Positions 1 through 4,824 of a DNA stretch of 6,620 nt are shown one piece after another. The translations under genes and the position numbers were made by a program. Origin of the DNA: Planctomycetes bacterium RIFOXYC2_FULL_41_27 (GTDB lineage Bacteria; Planctomycetota; Brocadiia; Brocadiales; Brocadiaceae). The stretch lies in NCBI GenBank assembly GCA_001828645.1, contig MHZD01000124.1, forward strand, positions 1 through 6,620, in the 5' to 3' direction. Every line of letters begins with the position of its first letter. The stretch's first letter is position 1. The notes under the pieces are model-generated. The model was not told the DNA's origin. It did no database searches and was given only the letters and a program-made list of their open reading frames with translations.

Positions 1-66
1 CTTTACTTTCACAATGTCGCCAATTCTGCCAAGCTTATCTACATTTTTCTTCAACAACAATTCCAT
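1..66 (-). CDS. rplI: 50S ribosomal protein L9, N-terminal fragment (runs off window)
   Basis: Only the first 22 codons lie in the window; the gene continues past the low-coordinate edge. They read MELLLKKNVDKLGRIGDIVK and then V-K. This matches the start of the L9 family, which opens with a beta strand followed by the conserved 'VxxLGxxGDxVxVK' segment of the rRNA-binding N-terminal domain. L9 binds domain V of 23S rRNA at the base of the L1 stalk. The ATG is at 64-66. A strong Shine-Dalgarno sequence, AGGAGGA on the minus strand, lies at 74-80 and overlaps the rpsR stop codon (79-81), so the two genes are probably translationally coupled. Position after rpsR is the usual one for rplI. The rest of the protein cannot be assessed. 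Confidence 0.93.
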   Translation of the reverse strand, partial: MELLLKKNVDKLGRIGDIVKVK

Positions 67-78
67 GATTATATCCTC

Positions 79-300
79 CTAGGCCACATACGGAAGTAGC
101 GCCATAAACCTCGCCCTTTTAATAGAAACCTTCACCGAGTGTTGGTGATGGGCGCAGTTTCCAGAACGTTTTCTCGAAAAAAGCTTTCCTTGAGAAGTTG
201 CAAGCTTCGGTAAATATATCGAATCTTTGTAATCCACTTCATCAACACCCATCCTGCAAAACCGGCACTTACTCGTTTTATTAAACTCTTTTTTACTCAT
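79..300 (-). CDS. rpsR: 30S ribosomal protein S18
   Basis: The 73-residue product has the normal length for S18, a small-subunit protein that pairs with S6 on the platform of the 30S particle. The family signature is clear: C12-R-F-C15, then D23-Y-K-D, and the C-terminal RNA-binding stretch I60-KRARFMALLPYV near residues 60-72. C12, C15 and C49 with H51 or H52 (GNCAHH) form a Cys/His set that fits the zinc-binding 'C+' form of S18; this is inferred from the motif. The ATG at 298-300 has AGAAGGA (310-316) 9 nt upstream. The gene lies 60 bp after ssb and 12 bp before rplI. That upstream 60 bp contains copy A of the 23-bp repeat and a short tandem repeat, both described separately. Confidence 0.97.
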   Translation of the reverse strand: MSKKEFNKTSKCRFCRMGVDEVDYKDSIYLPKLATSQGKLFSRKRSGNCAHHQHSVKVSIKRARFMALLPYVA

Positions 301-312
301 ACATTTCTATCC

Positions 313-333
313 TTCTATGAAAATTCTATGAAA
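313..333. repeat. Tandem 10-bp direct repeat next to the rpsR ribosome-binding site
   Basis: The plus-strand sequence TTCTATGAAA occurs at 313-322 and again at 324-333, separated by a single A, giving a period of 11 bp. The copy nearer rpsR includes part of the rpsR Shine-Dalgarno sequence (AGAAGGA at 310-316). It looks like a local duplication of the ribosome-binding region, but a short AT-rich coincidence is possible. Confidence 0.6.
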
Positions 334-336
334 CTA

Positions 337-359
337 TTCCCCGTTTTCACGAGGACAAG
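337..359 (-). repeat. Copy A of an exact 23-bp dispersed repeat, upstream of rpsR
   Basis: This 23-bp stretch, with plus-strand core CCCCGTTTTCACGAGG, is identical to 1389-1411 and in the same orientation. Read as mRNA from the minus strand it can fold into a 6-bp stem, UCCUCG with CGGGGA (one U-G wobble), around the loop UGAAAA; the stem arms are 350-355 and 338-343. It begins 1 nt after the ssb stop codon and ends 36 nt before the rpsR start. No U-run follows, so it is not an intrinsic terminator. It could be a member of a genome-wide intergenic repeat family, an RNA-processing hairpin, or a regulatory site. Confidence 0.85.
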
Positions 360-360
360 A

Positions 361-801
361 CTAAAATGGTATTTCTTCATTATTAATATCAAGATTGACA
401 TCTTCAGGCGTCATGTTAGGTGATTTTCCCTCTTTGGGTGATGAGCCTGTTTCTTCTGTAGGACGTTTAGCCGATACCCCAATGAATTGGAAATTATCAG
501 CAACAACACGGAGCGTACTTCGTTTTTGTCCATCCTTAGTTTCCCATTGATTAAATTGCAACCGCCCTTCAATAAAAATCGGATTCCCTTTACTAAAATA
601 TTCGCCTACAACTTCCGCTCTGCGCCCAAAGATATTGATTTCAACATAACACACATCTTCCTTCTGCTCCCCACTTTTAGCAGTCCAAGCCCTATTGATC
701 GCTATTCCAAAGCTTGCAACCGCTAATCCTGCCGGGGTGTATCTCAACTCCGGATCTCGGGTGAGGTTCCCCATAAGAAACACTTTGTTAAGACTTGCCA
801 T
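361..801 (-). CDS. ssb: Single-stranded DNA-binding protein
   Basis: The 146-residue protein is a bacterial SSB, which coats single-stranded DNA during replication, recombination and repair. The OB fold spans about residues 1-108. It begins with the typical N-V-F-L-M-G-N-L-T-R-D-P-E-L-R-Y run (here N5-K-V-F) and contains W39, W86 and other aromatic residues usual in ssDNA contacts. A short Pro/Ser/Lys-rich linker (about 109-135) leads to an acidic tip ending E142-E-I-P-F146, the family's docking peptide for partner proteins. The ATG (799-801) has AGGAG at 808-812, 6 nt upstream. The position between rpsF and rpsR is classical. A 131-bp spacer, unusually long for this cluster, separates it from rpsF and may contain its own promoter. 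Confidence 0.97.
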   Translation of the reverse strand: MASLNKVFLMGNLTRDPELRYTPAGLAVASFGIAINRAWTAKSGEQKEDVCYVEINIFGRRAEVVGEYFSKGNPIFIEGRLQFNQWETKDGQKRSTLRVVADNFQFIGVSAKRPTEETGSSPKEGKSPNMTPEDVNLDINNEEIPF

Positions 802-932
802 ACCTTACTCCTATCAAAAAATCTATTATAACAATTACTTTACAAATTCATTTTTACATAGAGTTTCTATCAGGTTTTGCGAACCACAAAGTACGGCCTG
901 CGTCTTTAAAATCCTATGCTTCTTGTGCAAGT
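802..932 (-). other. Long rpsF-ssb spacer with short inverted repeats
   Basis: This 131-bp gap is the longest between co-directional genes here and contains no plausible gene. It holds ATAGA-GTT-TCTAT at 858-870 (5-bp stem) and GGTT-TTGCG-AACC at 873-885 (4-bp stem). Part of the second can pair alternatively as UUUGUG with CGCAAA around a 3-nt loop in the minus-strand RNA. An 8-bp palindrome GTTTAAAC (931-938) spans the rpsF stop codon. None of these is followed by a U-run, so I do not call a terminator. The stems are short and may be chance. Confidence 0.4.
825..830 (-). promoter_or_regulatory. Possible -10 element upstream of ssb
   Basis: The minus strand reads TATAAT exactly at 825-830, about 23 nt upstream of the ssb ATG and just before its ribosome-binding site. 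I find no convincing -35 hexamer at 16-18 nt spacing; the region upstream is simply AT-rich. It would give ssb a transcript separate from rpsF, but in AT-rich DNA a lone hexamer is weak evidence. Confidence 0.3.
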
Positions 933-1331
933 TTAAACAGACACATCGTTTTCAACCAACATATCCACGACCGGTATCTCAGGTATTTTATTAACATCCT
1001 TTTCTACTGCTGGTGCAACTGCTCCTATCTGAGATAAATCCTCAATCTTATCGTCTTTTACAATCAAAAAACGTACAATATAATCAGAAAGTTGGAAATT
1101 CTTTCTAATCGGTGTGATGGCTGAATTTTTAGCATTAAAATGGATCAACAGGTACGTCCCGCGTTTATGACTTTTGATCTTATATGCCAATTTTTTTTCG
1201 CCCCATTTTTCGGTTTTTAGTATCTCCGCACCGTTCTTTTGCAGAATATCCTGAATGTGTTTGACCACATTATCCCACTCTGTGCTGGCATGAGCATTAT
1301 CAATTAAAAACAACCCTTCGTACATTCTCAA
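933..1331 (-). CDS. rpsF: 30S ribosomal protein S6 (TTG start)
   Basis: The 132-residue product is S6, the partner of S18 on the 30S platform. The N-terminus MRMYEGLFLID aligns with the family's usual MRxYE opening. The conserved E-x-W-G-x-K-x-L-A-Y-x-I segment is present at about residues 41-52, followed by G-T-Y-L-L-I-H-F and the D83-Y-I-V-R-F-L strand near 83-89. The C-terminal tail, about 100-132, is acidic and variable, as is common. I chose the TTG at 1329-1331 over the ATG at 1323-1325 for two reasons: it gives the family N-terminus, and the Shine-Dalgarno sequence is 8 nt from its AGGAGG core, against 14 nt for the ATG. The gene follows pth by 98 bp, and that gap contains copy B of the 23-bp repeat. 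Confidence 0.96.
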   Translation of the reverse strand: MRMYEGLFLIDNAHASTEWDNVVKHIQDILQKNGAEILKTEKWGEKKLAYKIKSHKRGTYLLIHFNAKNSAITPIRKNFQLSDYIVRFLIVKDDKIEDLSQIGAVAPAVEKDVNKIPEIPVVDMLVENDVSV

Positions 1332-1338
1332 ATTCTAT

Positions 1339-1345
1339 TCCTCCT
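1339..1345 (-). promoter_or_regulatory. Strong Shine-Dalgarno sequence that decides the TTG start of rpsF
   Basis: The minus strand reads AGGAGGA here. Its AGGAGG core ends 8 nt before TTG 1331-1329 and 14 nt before the in-frame ATG at 1325-1323, so TTG is favoured as the initiation codon. Confidence 0.85.
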
Positions 1346-1388
1346 GCTTTTGACATTCATACTATAAAATACAAAACTATTTATACCT

Positions 1389-1411
1389 TTCCCCGTTTTC
1401 ACGAGGACAAG
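1389..1411 (-). repeat. Copy B of the exact 23-bp dispersed repeat, upstream of rpsF
   Basis: Identical over 23 bp to 337-359 and in the same orientation, 1052 bp away. Beyond one mismatch on the side facing the upstream gene, 3 more bases agree. The RNA hairpin arms are 1402-1407 and 1390-1395, with loop UGAAAA. It starts 18 nt after the pth stop codon and ends 57 nt before the rpsF start. There is no U-run after it. Both copies follow a stop codon and precede a small-subunit ribosomal protein gene. Confidence 0.85.
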
Positions 1412-1429
1412 TCTATACACAACAAAAGG

Positions 1430-1996
1430 TCAATTAAATTTATTCATACAAGCCTCGATGCCTTCAAATATCCAGGTTTTTAATGCCTGATAGGCATTTT
1501 CAATTGCTTCTTCTTTCATGTGCTCTTCTTCTTTAGAAAAAGGGGAGAGGACATAATCACTCGGATCTCCATCCGCAGGGGGGCGCCCTATCCCAATTCT
1601 TAAACGAGAAAAATCTGTAGAACCCAAGCTGTCTGCTATAGATTCTAGCCCCCGATGCCCCCCACACCCACCACTGCGTCTAATGCGTATTTTCCCCAGG
1701 GGCATGTCCAGATCATCGCATATGACCATGAGATCCTGCAGCGAGCATTTATACATATCTACAGCTTCTTTCACGGCGACTCCGCTCAAATTCATAAACG
1801 TCTGCGGTTTTAACAGGATAACCTCTTCCTGATCCACATACTTCTTACAAAAGAGGGACTGGAACTTTTTTTGAGTATACTCCATTTCAAGTTGCTGTGC
1901 AAGCCGATCTATTACCATAAAGCCCCAATTGTGTCTCGTCTTCAAATATTTTTCCCCAGGATTGCCCAGACCAACAATAATCTTCATTGATCGCAT
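1430..1996 (-). CDS. pth: Peptidyl-tRNA hydrolase
   Basis: The 188-residue protein is a bacterial Pth, which cleaves peptidyl-tRNA that has dropped off ribosomes and recycles the tRNA. Family motifs in order: G9-L-G-N-P-G14, Y17, then T20-R-H22-N-W-G with the catalytic His; K64-P-Q-T-F-M-N69-L-S-G with the substrate-binding Asn; and D94-D-L-D. The later motif reads G-G-C-G-G-H-R-G-L (about 109-117), with Arg115 where many relatives, including E. coli, have Asn. The start is uncertain: ATG 1994-1996 leaves 6 nt after the rplY stop, but M4 (ATG 1985-1987) gives the more typical MKIIVGLGNPG. Neither has a clear Shine-Dalgarno sequence, which suggests translation coupled to rplY. Pth after ctc is the arrangement seen in B. 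subtilis (ctc-spoVC). Confidence 0.96.
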   Translation of the reverse strand: MRSMKIIVGLGNPGEKYLKTRHNWGFMVIDRLAQQLEMEYTQKKFQSLFCKKYVDQEEVILLKPQTFMNLSGVAVKEAVDMYKCSLQDLMVICDDLDMPLGKIRIRRSGGCGGHRGLESIADSLGSTDFSRLRIGIGRPPADGDPSDYVLSPFSKEEEHMKEEAIENAYQALKTWIFEGIEACMNKFN

Positions 1997-2002
1997 ACCG
2001 CG

Positions 2003-2653
2003 TTAAGTCTTTTTTGCTGCCTCTGCAGATTCTTCTTCTCCCTCTTTTGGTTTCTTGGTAATGACTTCTGGTTCGGCCAGCAATTCCTCTTCTGATACGG
2101 CTTTTGCCTCTACAATCTGGTGCACAGATGCAACAACTAATTCAGTCTCTGATATATACTGAATACCTTCCAGTACGGGCAATTCCTTAACGTGAATCGC
2201 CTTACCTATTCCCAGTTCAGATATGTTTACTTTTATTTTCTCAGGGATAGCAGTTGGAAGGCATTCTATTTCTACATCCTTCATGACGTGGGTTAACACA
2301 CCGCCTTCCTTCACTCCCACAGGCTCTCCATGCACCTCAAGCGGCACTCGCAGTTTTACCCTTTCCGTTAAATCAATCCGCGAGAAATCTACATGAAGTA
2401 CACGGTCTAAGAGATTATCATATTGAACATCCTTTATAAGCGCAGATTCTTTCTTATTATCAACGGTTAAATTAATCATCCTTGTCCCAGAATGAAGGAT
2501 GCGTGTAAAATCGTGTTCGTTCAGACAAAGCATAACATTATCCGGTTTATGCCCATATAATATCGCTGGGATTTGTCCAGACCCTCTAAGCTTTTTAACA
2601 GCCTTACTGCCCCTTGTTGTTCTTTTTTCCGCCTTTAATTCCAAGATTTTCAT
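2003..2653 (-). CDS. rplY: 50S ribosomal protein L25, long CTC/TL5 form
   Basis: At 216 residues this is the two-domain form of L25 (CTC in Bacillus, TL5 in Thermus), which binds 5S rRNA, rather than the about 95-residue E. coli form. The N-terminal 5S-binding barrel covers about residues 1-92, with the conserved R14-G-S-K and I28-P-A-I-L-Y-G segments and H87-V-D-F-S-R. The C-terminal TL5 domain, about 97-180, includes V103-P-L-E-V-H-G-E-P-V-G-V-K-E-G-G. An unstructured Glu/Lys/Ala-rich tail follows (about 183-216). The ATG (2651-2653) has GGGAG at 2663-2667, 9 nt upstream. It lies 25 bp after prs and 6 bp before pth, so it is very likely part of the same operon. Confidence 0.96.
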   Translation of the reverse strand: MKILELKAEKRTTRGSKAVKKLRGSGQIPAILYGHKPDNVMLCLNEHDFTRILHSGTRMINLTVDNKKESALIKDVQYDNLLDRVLHVDFSRIDLTERVKLRVPLEVHGEPVGVKEGGVLTHVMKDVEIECLPTAIPEKIKVNISELGIGKAIHVKELPVLEGIQYISETELVVASVHQIVEAKAVSEEELLAEPEVITKKPKEGEEESAEAAKKT

Positions 2654-2678
2654 CTATTTTTACTCCCAAAAACAAAAT

Positions 2679-3647
2679 TTAAACAAACAGAGAACTCACT
2701 GATTCATGACGGTGAATTCTCATTATCGCATCTCCTAAAAGTTCAGAAATAGACAGTACCTTTATTTTATTGTTCAATCCCTTTGCCTTCTCTGAAAGAG
2801 GTATTGTATCGGTTACTACGATTTCTCTAATGGGTGCAGCTGACAGTTTTTCTACTGCAGACCCGCAGAACACGGGATGGGTTGCACCCACATAAATATC
2901 TTTTGCACCCCGTTCTTTGAGCACATTCGCTGCCTGAGCAATCGAACCTCCGGTAGCAATTAAATCGTCAATCATTACCACATTTTTATTCGTTACGTCG
3001 CCTATTACGAATCCAATTTCAGTCTCATCAGGGCCTACCCTTCGCTTATCCACAATAGCCATTTTTATCCCCAATTTCTTGGAATAATTTCTGACCAGTT
3101 TTATACCCCCAACGTCTGGAGTCACCACTACCAGGTCTGACGAAACTAACCTTTCGAAATATTTTGATATTACAGGAAAGGCAAGCAAATGATCTACAGG
3201 GATATCAAAAAACCCCTGAATTTGAGCGGCATGCAAATCCATGGTAAGCACACGGTCTGCGCCTGACTCAGTTATAATGTTCGCAACTAATTTTGCGGTT
3301 ATAGGTACTCGCCCCTCGTCTTTTCTATCCTTTCTTGCATACCCATAGTACGGCAGTACGGCTGTAATGCGTGCAGCCGATGCCCTTTTCAGACAATCAA
3401 TAAATATAAGCAGTTCAGTCAAATTCTCATTAACAGGAGGACACGTCGGCTGCACCAAAAACACGTCGGCGCCACGAACATCCTCATTTACTTTCAGGTC
3501 AATTTCGCCATCGGGAAATCGGCCCACATACGCATTTCCCAATTCAATCGACAGGTGTTCGCAAATTTTCTTTGCCAGAGCAGGATTCGCATTTCCTGAA
3601 AAAATCTTTAAGTGGTTTATTTCCTCCAGCCTTCTTTTTTTATCCAT
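2679..3647 (-). CDS. prs: Ribose-phosphate pyrophosphokinase (PRPP synthetase)
   Basis: The 322-residue enzyme makes PRPP from ribose 5-phosphate and ATP, feeding purine, pyrimidine, histidine, tryptophan and NAD synthesis. Visible motifs: F44-P-D-G-E in the N-terminal half; the flexible catalytic loop Y103-A-R-K-D-R-K-D; D137-L-H-A with the metal-binding His139, followed by Q-I-Q-G-F-F-D-I-P; and the PRPP loop V224-M-I-D-D-L-I-A-T-G-G-S235. That loop has Ala231 and Ser235 where the E. coli enzyme has Asp and Thr (DDMIDTGGT). Length and domain order are normal for class I enzymes. The ATG (3645-3647) follows the glmU stop by only 2 nt, and the ribosome-binding site AGAAGGA (3653-3659) lies inside the end of glmU, so translation of the two is probably coupled. 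Confidence 0.97.
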   Translation of the reverse strand: MDKKRRLEEINHLKIFSGNANPALAKKICEHLSIELGNAYVGRFPDGEIDLKVNEDVRGADVFLVQPTCPPVNENLTELLIFIDCLKRASAARITAVLPYYGYARKDRKDEGRVPITAKLVANIITESGADRVLTMDLHAAQIQGFFDIPVDHLLAFPVISKYFERLVSSDLVVVTPDVGGIKLVRNYSKKLGIKMAIVDKRRVGPDETEIGFVIGDVTNKNVVMIDDLIATGGSIAQAANVLKERGAKDIYVGATHPVFCGSAVEKLSAAPIREIVVTDTIPLSEKAKGLNNKIKVLSISELLGDAIMRIHRHESVSSLFV

Positions 3648-3649
3648 GG

Positions 3650-4636
3650 TTATCCTTCTATCCTGGAAAAAAGACCCGCTTTATCCACCGTACCAGAAAC
3701 CTCAACATCATCCTCTATCTTTGCATCTGCCTTTATATATGCGAAAGGGCCGATACAACATCGTTGGCCAATAACTACATTTTTACAAATATAAGTAAAA
3801 GGATTCACCTTTGTTCCCTCACCAATTTCGACGTGGCTTTCAATAAACGTATTTGCAGGGTCAACAATGGTTATACCTTTATCCATAAAATAACGTACAA
3901 TTTCATTACGTCTTGTTTGGTTGACAGCCGCCAATTCCCGCTGAGTGTTTATCCCTAACACCTCAGTAGTATTTACACTCTCAAGCCCCTCAATTCTTTT
4001 TCCTTTATGGTAAAAGATCGAAATAATGTCAGTCAAATAAAACTCACCCTTTTTATTGCGAGGTGCAATTTCAGCTAATCCTTCCAAAAGGGATTTTACC
4101 TTAAAAACATACATACCTACGTTGATTTCTTTGATTTGTAATTCGTCTGCATTCGTCTCGCTCTCTTCTATAATTCCTTTTATACGCCCATGGGCATCTC
4201 TAAAAATCCGCCCGTATCCTTCGGGTTTGTCTAAGAATGCCGTTAATAATGTCACATCTGCATCGGCCTCTGCATTTGTCGCAATCAGTTTTTTCAGCAT
4301 CTGCGGCTTAATGAGAGGGGCATCACCATTTAAGACTATGACGACGTCTGTAAGACCTGAAAGAAGATGCCTGGCAGACAGGACAGCCTGTGCCGTTCCC
4401 AACTGCTCCTGCTGTTCTACAATCTTGACAGATACTCCTTTAAGACTATCTTTTACTTCTTCTTTTTTATCTCCTACAATTACAATTATCTGCGAAATTC
4501 CTGCATTTTGCACAGCCTCAATCACACATTCCAAAAGGGTTATCCCACACACCTCGTGGAGCACCTTGGGTCTTGCAGACCGCATTCGCGTCCCTTTTCC
4601 TGCAGCAAGAATGACCGCTGTGGCTTTTCCCATCAT
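3650..4636 (-). CDS. glmU: GlmU-type N-acetylglucosamine-1-phosphate uridylyltransferase without the acetyltransferase domain
   Basis: The 328-residue protein has a complete nucleotidyltransferase domain (about 1-230), which would make UDP-GlcNAc from UTP and GlcNAc-1-phosphate for peptidoglycan and lipopolysaccharide. Motifs: L10-A-A-G-K-G-T-R-M18, P23-K24, Q79-L-G-T-A-Q (about 78-83), G104-D105 (metal), G140-Y-G-R, N172-V-G-M-Y, E198-F-Y-L-T-D and N230. After a helical linker only about three left-handed beta-helix coils remain (about 262-316), ending in a short tail. Full GlmU is about 450-460 residues, so the acetyl-CoA-dependent half and its catalytic His are missing. prs begins 2 bp later, so there is no room for a lost remainder. 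The start ATGATG at 4631-4636 has no clear Shine-Dalgarno sequence. A related sugar-nucleotide transferase remains possible. Confidence 0.88.
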   Translation of the reverse strand: MMGKATAVILAAGKGTRMRSARPKVLHEVCGITLLECVIEAVQNAGISQIIVIVGDKKEEVKDSLKGVSVKIVEQQEQLGTAQAVLSARHLLSGLTDVVIVLNGDAPLIKPQMLKKLIATNAEADADVTLLTAFLDKPEGYGRIFRDAHGRIKGIIEESETNADELQIKEINVGMYVFKVKSLLEGLAEIAPRNKKGEFYLTDIISIFYHKGKRIEGLESVNTTEVLGINTQRELAAVNQTRRNEIVRYFMDKGITIVDPANTFIESHVEIGEGTKVNPFTYICKNVVIGQRCCIGPFAYIKADAKIEDDVEVSGTVDKAGLFSRIEG

Positions 4637-4696
4637 TCATGACATTCAATAAAAAATGCAAAATTAAATAAACTTCTCCACTGCTATAAAATACAA

Positions 4697-4770
4697 TGGC
4701 TACCCGGGGAGGACTCGAACCTCCAATGAGAGAACCAAAATCTCTAGTGTTACCATTACACCACCGGGTA
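4697..4770 (-). tRNA. tRNA-Gln (anticodon UUG)
   Basis: The 74-nt gene, including an encoded CCA (4697-4699), folds fully. The acceptor stem is TACCCGG with CCGGGTA (4764-4770 and 4701-4707, plus-strand). A D arm GTG/CAC follows, then the anticodon stem AGAGA/TCTCT with loop TTTTGGT. The variable region is 4 nt, and the T arm is GGAGG/CCTCC with loop TTCGAGT. The anticodon is TTG (4736-4738), reading CAA and CAG. The U1-A72 pair and discriminator G73 agree with known glutamine identity elements. It lies 54 bp after ilvD and 60 bp before glmU on the same strand, so it is probably co-transcribed and processed out. A weak promoter (TTTGCG, 16 bp, TATCAG at 4777-4804) may precede it, but I would not rely on it. 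Confidence 0.96.
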
Positions 4771-4824
4771 GCAATCCTGATACAAAAGGTTTTAAATACG
4801 CAAACCATCCCCTCAAGACCTTTG

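Noticed and set aside
1332..1429. Canonical S6:S18 autoregulatory leader upstream of rpsF.
   Set aside because: The known motif needs a bulged CCG, and no CCG occurs on the transcribed strand of this gap; only the unrelated 23-bp repeat hairpin is present.
1688..1962. Near-identical TTTTCCCCAGG stretches at two places inside pth.
   Set aside because: Both are in coding sequence and encode conserved Pro/Gly-Lys segments with similar codons; coincidence is the simpler reading.
3650..3672. A run of six T (minus strand) near the end of glmU, after which a -1 shift would read into the prs frame and could fuse GlmU to Prs.
   Set aside because: The surrounding codons do not form a proper slippery heptamer, the prs frame is closed by a TAA a few codons upstream, and prs has its own good ribosome-binding site and normal N-terminus.
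4518..4808. Minus-strand open frame of 96 codons running through the tRNA and into the start of glmU.
   Set aside because: It overlaps the perfectly folding tRNA-Gln and the glmU coding start in another frame, and its protein resembles nothing I recognise.
4771..4824. Possible intrinsic terminator after ilvD: GGTTT/AAACC stem followed by TTTT on the minus strand.
   Set aside because: The stem is only 5 AT-rich pairs with a 9-nt loop and the T-run is broken after four; it is too weak to call.
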